Assembly: GCF_900101105.1 (NCBI RefSeq)
Contig: NZ_FNGA01000002.1
Location: forward strand, 359,928 to 423,927
DNA length: 64,000 nucleotides
From: Maridesulfovibrio ferrireducens
GTDB lineage: Bacteria > Desulfobacterota > Desulfovibrionia > Desulfovibrionales > Desulfovibrionaceae
Direction of reading: 5' to 3'
Shown: one piece after another, positions 41,666 to 49,937 of the stretch
Numbering within the stretch: position 1 is the first letter of the stretch
Layout: every line of letters starts with the position of its first letter
The notes under the pieces: generated by a model
The model's input: the letters and a program-made list of their open reading frames with translations, nothing else
The model's database searches: none
What the model was told of the DNA's origin: nothing
Program-made: the position numbers and the translations under genes

Positions 41666-42625
41666 CTATTTACAGGACTTTGCCCACTCAATAGTTTTTT
41701 TCAAACCTTCTTCAAAAGAGACAGAAGAACTAAATCCCACTGCTGAAATTTTGCTTATATCTGCACGGGAGTGTTTAATATCTCCAGCCCTTTCAGGCTT
41801 AAAAACTATTTCAGAAGGTGCCGATGTCAGCTTGGAAACAGTCTCGGCCAACTGCAAAACTGAAATCCCGTGTCCAGTTCCTACGTTGTAAATTCCGGTA
41901 AGAGGACCACGCCCCTCAAGGTCAAGTCCGGCAGCAATTAAATAGGAATCAACAACATCAGATACATATAAAAAATCGCGAGACTGAGTGCCGTCGCCGA
42001 AGATAACCATGTTTTTTCCAGCCAGACCGAAATCAACAAATCTTGAAATCACACCGCTGTACTGACTTGTAGGGTCCTGCCTTGGCCCGAATATATTAAA
42101 GAAACGCAAAGAACATCCATACCCGCTTTTTTCGATCAGCGAAGAAGACTTATACTTCGCAACTCCATATGGACTTAAGGGCACAACCTCATCAGTCGCA
42201 TATTCTTCACGGACAGGAAGCCGCCCTTCATTGCCGTATTCTGCGGCAGATCCGGCAAAAACAAAAGTTGATAACCCTAGACTTGCGGACGACTCAAGCA
42301 TTCTCTTAGTCGCTTCGAAGTTAACTGCCATTGTAAGTTCAGGAACCTCAATCGAATAAGGAACACTCACTATAGCCGCCAAATGAAATATTACATCAAG
42401 CGCTGGATATGCTTCCTTTAAACTTTCAAGCAACCCTTCTTCAGCGACAGAGACTTCGTGAAATTTAAAATCAGGATGATCCAAAAAACCGCTCATATTG
42501 TGCACATATCCGGAAGATAAATTATCCACACCCACAACAGAATGACCTAGATCAAGCAATCGATGGGTAAGATGACTTCCTATAAAACCGGCACACCCTG
42601 TAACTAGACATGTTTTTTTATTCAT
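41666..42625 (-). CDS. NAD-dependent UDP-sugar 4-epimerase (pel-linked)
   Basis: 319 residues of the extended short-chain dehydrogenase fold. NAD-binding VTGCAGFIGSHLTHRLL is at the N-terminus; the catalytic set is the AGSAAEYG serine region and YGVAK (YxxxK); SLRFFNIFGPRQDP is the substrate loop. It resembles UDP-GlcNAc/UDP-Glc 4-epimerases of the WbpP/GalE type. Pel is rich in N-acetylgalactosamine, and some pel operons carry such an epimerase (PelX) to make UDP-GalNAc. Its place 21 bases after pelG supports the same job here. Confidence 0.88.
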   Translation of the reverse strand: MNKKTCLVTGCAGFIGSHLTHRLLDLGHSVVGVDNLSSGYVHNMSGFLDHPDFKFHEVSVAEEGLLESLKEAYPALDVIFHLAAIVSVPYSIEVPELTMAVNFEATKRMLESSASLGLSTFVFAGSAAEYGNEGRLPVREEYATDEVVPLSPYGVAKYKSSSLIEKSGYGCSLRFFNIFGPRQDPTSQYSGVISRFVDFGLAGKNMVIFGDGTQSRDFLYVSDVVDSYLIAAGLDLEGRGPLTGIYNVGTGHGISVLQLAETVSKLTSAPSEIVFKPERAGDIKHSRADISKISAVGFSSSVSFEEGLKKTIEWAKSCK

Positions 42626-42646
42626 AGAGCGGACTCCTTCATAATT

Positions 42647-44017
42647 TTAAATTATCGGTTGCCCAGCAAAAGTTATATATTCCAGATCCGTCACACTTTT
42701 TGAAACAAAGTAGTATGCACACAGTAAAGAGATAAAGCAGGAATAGCAGTAACCGTATCCGTAAAAAGTAAACCCTAATTTCATACTTAACAGAGTAAGG
42801 CCCGCATTACTGAATAGAAAAATCAAAGTTATCAGCAAAACCTCTTTCCGCAAATCAAAATAGAATAAAATAATCACAGCAACCGATAACATAACCTGCA
42901 TTAAGGAGCCTATTAAGGCTATCTGCAAGAGTGGCTTTTGAATAGGAGAAAGCCCAACAATCTCAATGAAGTCGGAAGCCATGAACAAACATAGAAGAGT
43001 TAACGATCCCTGAACGATTAAAATCTCACGCAAGCTTTCCTTGAGCATGAGAACCATTCCTTTCTTCTCTTCTAAAATACTGGAAAGATTTTTTTTGGAA
43101 ATTATTTTCGCAAAATAATCATGATAATGCTCGTAAAACTTAGTTTCAATTTTGACCAAAAAAATAGCTAATGTCGGAACAATTGTTAAATAAGCAAAAA
43201 ATATCGGTCCTTCATACATATCATGGGTTCGCAGATAAGGAACCACCATTCTTGAATCAGGAGCAAACCAGAATAAAATTTTGTCTATCCATATTGCCAG
43301 ATTGAAAAGCATGCCGATTAAAGCAAGTTCCCAATATTTTAAAAAATAAGACAACATCCCCCAATCCCACACCCGTCTGGCCGGAAATTCTGCCAGAAGC
43401 CTTGCCAGAAGCCAGAAATAAATAACAGCCTGCCCAAAAGTATATCCGAGTAAATACCCATTAAGACCCATCACTGGATAAAGCAGAAAGGCTGCTCCTA
43501 CGCTGATCGATGTACCAATGGCGAAAGCCTGCACTATACTGCGAAAATCTTTTACGGCTGAAAGAAAAATCATGGCCAGCCATATCATTGCGACAATCAG
43601 GAAAAGGACAACAGCTATAATCTTATATGTTATAGTTAGTTCAAAGGTCCAAAGCCCTCCAATCCCGATAATAGAACCGACAATAAGCACAAGAATAGAA
43701 CTTGAAAAAAAAGCTGTGAGTGTAATCCGTTCTTCACCCAGATAAAATTTATCCGCAAGATAACGGGTTACTACAAGCTGAATATATCCTACGTAAACCA
43801 GCGTAAAAGCATAAACATAAACAATAGTTGTCCTGAAAATTTCCTGATCGAGACGAGAAAAACCGGAATATGAATACAACCCGAGAATAGATAAACAAAG
43901 AACACTCATAAGCCACGGCCCGGATGAAACCATCGCAGCATACAGGTAGGCCGACATTTCAGACAAATAACTGTCTTTGCCCAGCATTCTTCTTAATTCA
44001 AATCCTATTCCAGCCAT
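42647..44017 (-). CDS. pelG: PelG inner-membrane polysaccharide transporter
   Basis: 456 residues with about 12 membrane helices. It opens with AGIGFELRRMLGKDSYLSEMSAYLYAAMVSSGPWL, here abbreviated, the conserved PelG start (residues 2-20 and on). PelG belongs to the MATE/MOP flippase superfamily and, with PelD, PelE and PelF, forms the synthase-export complex that carries Pel across the inner membrane. Length equals that of known PelG. It lies 3 bases after pelF, which shows translational coupling. Confidence 0.94.
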   Translation of the reverse strand: MAGIGFELRRMLGKDSYLSEMSAYLYAAMVSSGPWLMSVLCLSILGLYSYSGFSRLDQEIFRTTIVYVYAFTLVYVGYIQLVVTRYLADKFYLGEERITLTAFFSSSILVLIVGSIIGIGGLWTFELTITYKIIAVVLFLIVAMIWLAMIFLSAVKDFRSIVQAFAIGTSISVGAAFLLYPVMGLNGYLLGYTFGQAVIYFWLLARLLAEFPARRVWDWGMLSYFLKYWELALIGMLFNLAIWIDKILFWFAPDSRMVVPYLRTHDMYEGPIFFAYLTIVPTLAIFLVKIETKFYEHYHDYFAKIISKKNLSSILEEKKGMVLMLKESLREILIVQGSLTLLCLFMASDFIEIVGLSPIQKPLLQIALIGSLMQVMLSVAVIILFYFDLRKEVLLITLIFLFSNAGLTLLSMKLGFTFYGYGYCYSCFISLLCAYYFVSKSVTDLEYITFAGQPII

Positions 44018-44020
44018 CAG

Positions 44021-45541
44021 TTACTCCAGGTCTTCCATCTTCATATACTTATGATAAATCTTCAAATATGTTTCGTTCAAATCAGATTCTTTATAGAAAG
44101 TTTTTACCCGCTCAATGCCCGCCAATGACATTTTCTTTCTTAGGACAGGTTTTTGTAAAATAGTCAGAATAGCTTCCCCTGTCCCAATCGGATCTGCAAC
44201 TTTTGTTACTATCCCTGAAGGCCCGAGAGCCTTATCGGCGACGGTCCGTCCTTCGATCAACTCCCGGCATGAACCGACATCAGATGCTACTGCCGGCACT
44301 CCAGCGCAATTGGCTTCCATTATTACAAGCGGCTGAGCTTCACTTATGCTTGTCAGTACAATTGCATCAAGTTTAGGCAGATAGTCTGTAACTTTAACCT
44401 TACCGGTAAATTCAATTACATCTTCAATATGAAGCAGTTTTACTAAGTTAAGACATTCTTCGTAATACTCTTCGTCTTCCTCGGTCGGCCCCATTATATA
44501 TACTTTAAACTTCTCGACTTTAAGAGCAACGATCTTGCAAGCCCTGAGAAAAGTCTTAACATCCTTAATAGGCACAACCCTGCCTACAAAACCAATGGCG
44601 AACTCTGTCTGTCCTTTGTAATCATGATCTTCCGGCTTTAATCCAAGAAAATTATCAAGACTGATTCCATTAGGAATTATCTTGATTTTGGCAGGATCAG
44701 CCCCTTCAAGAATTTCAAGTTGCTTATTACCCTCGTAAAGAGTGTATATTTCTGAAGAATAATCGTAACAAATTTTTCCAAGTTGTTCGAACATGCGAAT
44801 CCAAAAAGTTTGAATTGCTCCGAGCTTGCTGTCCACTCGAAATCTTTCATCTTTCTTGTGATAAATCCATTCAGCCTGCGAAATTTCTATTTTACGTTCT
44901 TTCACGTAAATTCCATGCTCGGTAAGCAACAGAGGGCGACCGGTTGTAACTCTGGCTATAACGCCTAAAAGCCCAGCATAACCTGTTGATATAGTGTGAT
45001 AAACTCTTGCTTTAGGAAGTTCTAACGGAAGCATTTTAAAAATAGGAAGATGTGTAAAACGATATGTCCAGAAATAGTCGATAAAAGACTCTTTATTCAT
45101 ATCAGGTTTATATCTCTCAACAAGTAAATCCCAAGCTTTTTTACCATGCATCAACTCACTGAGCGGATATTTATCCTCACGAAATAGATCAACAATTTCC
45201 GTCATAAAACCGATATCATACTTATCAAGACTATAATGGAATTTCCTCATCTTCTGAATATTTTTTTTGGAAATACTCTTAAACGGGCTTTTTTTATTAT
45301 CAATCGGATCATGAAGGTAAATAACTTTAAGGTCTACGAAGTTATCAGGAACTTCATATTTATACTCTGCTTTTTCCTTAGATGTTGCCAAAATACAGAT
45401 TGCTGTAAAAGTCAGCTCGGGCATTCCCTTAATTAAATTATGAATCCAGCTTGATACTCCGCCGGAAACAAATGGATAAGTCCCCTCAAGAAGTAGACAA
45501 ACGTCATATTCTTTTTCATTTTTATCATATTCATTATTCAT
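44021..45541 (-). CDS. pelF: PelF glycosyltransferase (GT4)
   Basis: 506 residues from the ATG at 45541, which has GGAG 9 bases upstream and overlaps pelE by 8 bases; the longer frame starts inside pelE. The N-terminal domain has DVCLLLEGTYPFVSGGVSSW, the PelF signature. The C-terminal domain has IGFVGRVVPIKDVKTFLRA and the nucleotide-sugar motif EAQPLVIMEANCAGVPAVA (Ex7E). It polymerises Pel in the cytoplasm from UDP-sugars. A poly-Lys segment SPFKSISKKNIQKMRKF (about 75-95) is typical of the family. Confidence 0.95.
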   Translation of the reverse strand: MNNEYDKNEKEYDVCLLLEGTYPFVSGGVSSWIHNLIKGMPELTFTAICILATSKEKAEYKYEVPDNFVDLKVIYLHDPIDNKKSPFKSISKKNIQKMRKFHYSLDKYDIGFMTEIVDLFREDKYPLSELMHGKKAWDLLVERYKPDMNKESFIDYFWTYRFTHLPIFKMLPLELPKARVYHTISTGYAGLLGVIARVTTGRPLLLTEHGIYVKERKIEISQAEWIYHKKDERFRVDSKLGAIQTFWIRMFEQLGKICYDYSSEIYTLYEGNKQLEILEGADPAKIKIIPNGISLDNFLGLKPEDHDYKGQTEFAIGFVGRVVPIKDVKTFLRACKIVALKVEKFKVYIMGPTEEDEEYYEECLNLVKLLHIEDVIEFTGKVKVTDYLPKLDAIVLTSISEAQPLVIMEANCAGVPAVASDVGSCRELIEGRTVADKALGPSGIVTKVADPIGTGEAILTILQKPVLRKKMSLAGIERVKTFYKESDLNETYLKIYHKYMKMEDLE

Positions 45542-46604
45542 ATGCAGACTCTCCATCCATCCAAAAATCATACACAACTTTTTTAAATGGATCAGCAGAT
45601 TCTAAAACCGGTTTCGCCCGCAGATTCTCAACTTCATGGAACAACGCAATAAAATTACCCATCTCAAAATAAGCTCTGCACATCCCCAAACGGGATTCAA
45701 GTTCAAGCGTTGGATTATTCCTAGTGCCTTTATATATTTCAACAGCCTCAGAAAACCTCCGGCTCTCAATATAAATTTCTGCCAGCCTCATTAGATAGTC
45801 TGTATTCTCAGGAACCATTTCAGAAGCAACCTTCCAGTGATCACAAGAAAACTTCATTGATTGTTCTTGAATATTGATTTCAGGAAGACCGCTTTGAGCA
45901 TAATTTCTATAGACGGACCCAAGCTCTGCGTAAGATTGTGCACTACCATATTTTTTAGTGCGAATCTCAGCTTTATCCAATGACTGAGCATAATCTTCTT
46001 CCAACCGGGCAAGAGCAGTATGCGCGTAAAAACGGACTTCTGCATTTTCATCTGACAGACTTTTTCTAAGTAATGAAACAGCCTCTGACGAACCAATCCG
46101 CCTGAGCAGATTGACAGCGCCGCGTTTCATTTGGATATCATCCCCGGCAAGAATATCCGCAATAGGATGAATATCCAACTCTTCATACAAAAAAACATTG
46201 ATATCTTCGGGAAGATCAACATCTATACCGCTTCCCTCAAAAGCTTTTTCTTTATACTCCTCGGCAAGACCGTGACTTGTCATAAAAATTCTGGACATGA
46301 ACAAAGTCATTGAAATACCCAAAAGTCCGATACCGGGCATGAAAAAAGTAAAAAGAGCTGCCAAGCGAGGATAATAATATCCGACCCCCGGCAAAGCTCT
46401 GGGCTTCGGCCTCGTAATAAAAAAAGATAATGCTGCAAAAATATGAGCCAAAACCGCAGCGTAGACAAAATAGGAAGATTCAGACCTGTTCACATAAAAC
46501 CAGAACGCACCAATTTCAAACAAGTATGCAAATAAAAAGGCGGCAGCGAACCAAAGCCGCGCTGAAAGGATTATTTTACTCCGTGAATAAAACACTGACG
46601 ACAT
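45534..46604 (-). CDS. pelE: PelE-like membrane protein with HEAT and TPR repeats
   Basis: 356 residues. Two helical membrane hairpins are near the N-terminus (about 15-60 and 75-105). HEAT-like repeats follow (about 150-205, LLRRIGSSEAVSLLRKSLSDENAEVR in pieces), then TPR-like helices (about 215-330). PelE bridges PelD and the PelF/PelG machinery at the inner membrane. It overlaps pelD by 29 bases if the ATG at 46604 is used. A GTG at 46595 has a better-spaced AGAGG and may be the true start. The call rests on position between pelD and pelF plus architecture, as PelE is poorly conserved. Confidence 0.85.
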   Translation of the reverse strand: MSSVFYSRSKIILSARLWFAAAFLFAYLFEIGAFWFYVNRSESSYFVYAAVLAHIFAALSFFITRPKPRALPGVGYYYPRLAALFTFFMPGIGLLGISMTLFMSRIFMTSHGLAEEYKEKAFEGSGIDVDLPEDINVFLYEELDIHPIADILAGDDIQMKRGAVNLLRRIGSSEAVSLLRKSLSDENAEVRFYAHTALARLEEDYAQSLDKAEIRTKKYGSAQSYAELGSVYRNYAQSGLPEINIQEQSMKFSCDHWKVASEMVPENTDYLMRLAEIYIESRRFSEAVEIYKGTRNNPTLELESRLGMCRAYFEMGNFIALFHEVENLRAKPVLESADPFKKVVYDFWMDGESAYE

Positions 46605-47985
46605 CCTCTTCTACGGCTTTAACCATGTCCATAGGATCTTCCATACCCATAGAGTAGCCAGACACTCCGGCACGAATCTCAACCAGACTTTCATCGGACT
46701 CAAATGCCATCATACTTAATGCTCTAAACGCATTCAAAATATTCTTAACGACAACCCTTGCACCTGCCGCCGGAGTTGTCGGCAAGACCAGAAAAAAAGA
46801 ACCGGGCTTATCATTCAAAAACAAAATATCAATTTCGCGAATCTGATTTTTCAAAATCATACTGAAAGCCATCAAAACTTCTTCTCTACCATCATCCGAA
46901 GCATTTTCCATACTTGGAAATTCCAATAAAATCAGTGATAAATCCAGTTCATACCTGCGGGATCTGACAAACTCCTCACGCAATCTCTTTTTGAAATAAT
47001 CATACGTATAAGCATCAATCAATTCATCTGCGATAAGCTTATCTTTAGTCTCTTGAAATACTGTCGCGTTTTCCATACTGCTTCCGCACCAGTCGGCAAC
47101 AAGTCCGGCAACTCGCACTGAATCACTGTTAAATTTCATAAACGGCATTTTTTCGACATTCAGGACGCCGATAACATGTTTTTGATTATCTGCTAAAATC
47201 GGCGCGGAAATAATTATACCGCTCGGCATGCTTTCAGAATCTGCCACTTCTTTAATCGAAACAGTTTTTTTATCTTCAGCTGCCAATCCCATTAAACCTT
47301 CATAATAAGGAATTTTGTCAGGTAGCGAACTTTTCCCATGCCTTATCGCGGTATTCAGCTTAAATTCATCACCCTCGAGGGTATAAATGGAACAATCTTC
47401 GACACTCATGAATTCTATAAGAATCTCAAGAACCGCAGGAAAAATACTTTCCTGACTCAAAGTACGAAGACCTTGCGCAGCCTCATACAAAGTTCCCAAG
47501 GTGTTTTCCTGAGAAATAATTCTGGTATCAATTTCCTGCTTTGCTTCACTTAAGACATCAAATTTTATTTTTATTTTATTGAAGGCTTCTTTATAGGCAT
47601 CGCGCTCTTCACTTAACGAACTATATTCTTTGATATTAAGTTCCCGCATTTCGCCAATCACAACACCCACAATAAAAAACAAAGCAGGCTTTCCCCACAT
47701 AGAAAGACTTTTAAATTCAACAAGAGCAAGATCCGGAATTGAAAGCAATACAAATCCAAAATAGGCTACTGCTGTGATAAATCCTGCAAATGCACCGCCA
47801 CCGAACCCATAACGGGAAGCGGTAAGCAACACGATAATCCAATAGGGATGAGGGGACACGTTAATAAAACCTAGATCAGAGCGAAAAAAAATCAAATTAA
47901 TAACAGTAAGTGCAATTACCCCTGTTAACACTTCAAAATACTTTGAGAGCTTATATTTTTTTACGACAGCATGAACCTTAAGCAT
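46576..47985 (-). CDS. pelD: PelD c-di-GMP receptor
   Basis: 469 residues from the ATG at 47985. Four membrane helices (about 15-115), a coiled segment (about 120-160), a GAF domain (about 165-310) and a degenerate GGDEF domain (about 320-465) match PelD exactly. The active GGDEF motif is absent (NDKPGSFF in its place), while the inhibitory-site-like RxxD is kept as REID (R383, D386). In Pseudomonas PelD this site binds c-di-GMP and switches on Pel export. c-di-GMP control is therefore expected here; the HD-GYP protein encoded at 57565 could lower the signal. Confidence 0.93.
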   Translation of the reverse strand: MLKVHAVVKKYKLSKYFEVLTGVIALTVINLIFFRSDLGFINVSPHPYWIIVLLTASRYGFGGGAFAGFITAVAYFGFVLLSIPDLALVEFKSLSMWGKPALFFIVGVVIGEMRELNIKEYSSLSEERDAYKEAFNKIKIKFDVLSEAKQEIDTRIISQENTLGTLYEAAQGLRTLSQESIFPAVLEILIEFMSVEDCSIYTLEGDEFKLNTAIRHGKSSLPDKIPYYEGLMGLAAEDKKTVSIKEVADSESMPSGIIISAPILADNQKHVIGVLNVEKMPFMKFNSDSVRVAGLVADWCGSSMENATVFQETKDKLIADELIDAYTYDYFKKRLREEFVRSRRYELDLSLILLEFPSMENASDDGREEVLMAFSMILKNQIREIDILFLNDKPGSFFLVLPTTPAAGARVVVKNILNAFRALSMMAFESDESLVEIRAGVSGYSMGMEDPMDMVKAVEEDVVSVLFTE

Positions 47986-48012
47986 TATTTGCAACCCGCT
48001 GAATAAATAATA

Positions 48013-49935
48013 TTAGAAAACATAACTGATGCCACCAGTAATAGCCTGACTTTCGCCACCGCCAGCTAACCCGGAATCACTGCTATACTCATACCCTGTG
48101 TTAAATTCCCATCTCTCGCCAAGTCTCACAATAAAATTCGGAGAAACGAAGTAACTCGGAGAACTTTTAAACTCATCCTGCCTTATACCTCCGGCGACCT
48201 GAACACCTATGGTCTCACAAAACCACTTACTGAAACTTGTGCTCAAAGTATGAATACTCTCATTTTGTACCAATGTGATCGGGGTATAATTTTCATCTTC
48301 GTATTTAAAATGTGACCGATAGTATGAATAGGATACGTACAGTTCCGGATTATTCAAAAGCTTTCTTGTTAAAATAACATTATAAATACCTTTGGTTCCA
48401 TACAACCTGTCATTATCCACAACATACTGGCGGACCTGTCCGTTCATAAACAATCCCCAAGTATCGTTGTAGAACCCGTCATACGTCAGCGAAACCTGAT
48501 TATAGCGACCTTTATAGTTTGCTGCGGAAGGCTCATCAATCCACGGATTATTATAATCAACCATAAATGAAACAGGACCGGAATCGTGAACCAACCAGTC
48601 AAAACCAAGCGCTCCGGTAACCCCTTCTGCTGTCCCCTCAAAAGCACCGATACCTAAAATTCCGGTAAATTTACGTGAAAAATCTCTGCGAAACAAAAAG
48701 GCCGCGCGGTTGATTGTTTTATCAACCTTCTCGATGCCATCTCCTTCAGGACGATAAATCTGCGCAAAATCATAAATAAATTCGCCCCGCGTCAGGCTGT
48801 CTAGCTGCATAGAAAAATTCGTCTTCATTGAAGTTGTAATTGTGTCATTGGTCTGCAAATAAACTCGCGGAGTGAGGGTTAAGCGAGGTCTGCGCCGCTT
48901 TAGAAGACCGGACAAAGCGCGACGCGCATCAACATTATTAGGCTCGCGGTCAATCAATTCTGAAAAACTCTCGATAGCTCCAAGCCAGTCTCCGCCTTCC
49001 TGACGCCCATATGCACTGGAAGACAACGCATCAGTATCTCCGGGGCGCAGTTGTAAAATATAATTAAGGGATGCCTGTTGCTGAGCATAATCCCCTGTCA
49101 GCAATTTAAGCCGCGCAGTTTGACGCAAAGCCCCTGCGGCGACAGGGTCATCTTCAAGCCAGCCTTGAAGCAGACTGCTGGCGTTATTATATTCTTCATT
49201 ATCAATAAGGGTAGAAATGTACTCTTCGCGCAAATCCATATCTTCAGGATAAATTTTAACAAGCTTCTCATACAATCTGATTCCATCGTCTACATAGCCG
49301 CGACGGACCATTATGCGCGCCAAAATAACTTCACGCTGACGCTGAGAAACGGCCCGCAACACATCATCCTGATCAATTTCATAAAAGAATTCTTCTGTCC
49401 CGCCCTTCAAATCTTCTGGAATATTCCCAACCACCGGATCAGTTTTAACGATCTTAGCTCTGACAGGATCACTTACGAATGTTTTATCAGGTCTTAGAGG
49501 CAAAGGAGTATCAGGTGAGGTGGCCTTTCTTGCAGCGAGAAACCCTAAATTCATACTCTTAATCTGATAATCGAGATTCATCTTTTTCTTAAAAGAACGT
49601 CCGGAAGCTTTAGCTTGACTGCGTGTGGGATAATCTCCGATCTGAACAATATTCCACAAACGATATTTTGAATCAAAAAGCCTGACCATTACAGGCTTAA
49701 ATCCTAGCTTTTGAAGATATGAATAAAAATTCCAAGCATTCTCTGCGCTCAAAAAAGATGAGATTCGAACGGTCCACACTCTATTAGAACCGTATTTTTT
49801 TACAAAAGGACTACTTTGAGTTACGGGCGTCGATGACACAACTCTCTCTTCAGCTTGAAGAAAAGATGATAAGATTAACAGTTGCAAACATGCTACTGCC
49901 AAAATAAAAAATTTTAAGTCACTGACCTTTTTCAA
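48013..49935 (-). CDS. pelB: PelB C-terminal half: SPOR-TPR-outer-membrane barrel protein
   Basis: 640 residues. Signal peptide 1-28 (ends FLQA-EE); SPOR-type peptidoglycan-binding domain about 50-128 (VWTVRISSFLSAENAW, WNIVQIGDYPTRSQA); linker; TPR repeats about 190-345; then a C-terminal beta-barrel of about 280 residues rich in alternating aromatic strands and ending in GGISYVF, as outer-membrane proteins do. The barrel resembles the PelB porin that exports Pel. In Pseudomonas, PelB is one protein of about 1,190 residues; here the porin half is a separate secreted protein with an added SPOR domain. It starts 2 bases after the TPR half. Confidence 0.88.
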   Translation of the reverse strand: MKKVSDLKFFILAVACLQLLILSSFLQAEERVVSSTPVTQSSPFVKKYGSNRVWTVRISSFLSAENAWNFYSYLQKLGFKPVMVRLFDSKYRLWNIVQIGDYPTRSQAKASGRSFKKKMNLDYQIKSMNLGFLAARKATSPDTPLPLRPDKTFVSDPVRAKIVKTDPVVGNIPEDLKGGTEEFFYEIDQDDVLRAVSQRQREVILARIMVRRGYVDDGIRLYEKLVKIYPEDMDLREEYISTLIDNEEYNNASSLLQGWLEDDPVAAGALRQTARLKLLTGDYAQQQASLNYILQLRPGDTDALSSSAYGRQEGGDWLGAIESFSELIDREPNNVDARRALSGLLKRRRPRLTLTPRVYLQTNDTITTSMKTNFSMQLDSLTRGEFIYDFAQIYRPEGDGIEKVDKTINRAAFLFRRDFSRKFTGILGIGAFEGTAEGVTGALGFDWLVHDSGPVSFMVDYNNPWIDEPSAANYKGRYNQVSLTYDGFYNDTWGLFMNGQVRQYVVDNDRLYGTKGIYNVILTRKLLNNPELYVSYSYYRSHFKYEDENYTPITLVQNESIHTLSTSFSKWFCETIGVQVAGGIRQDEFKSSPSYFVSPNFIVRLGERWEFNTGYEYSSDSGLAGGGESQAITGGISYVF

Positions 49936-49937
49936 AA

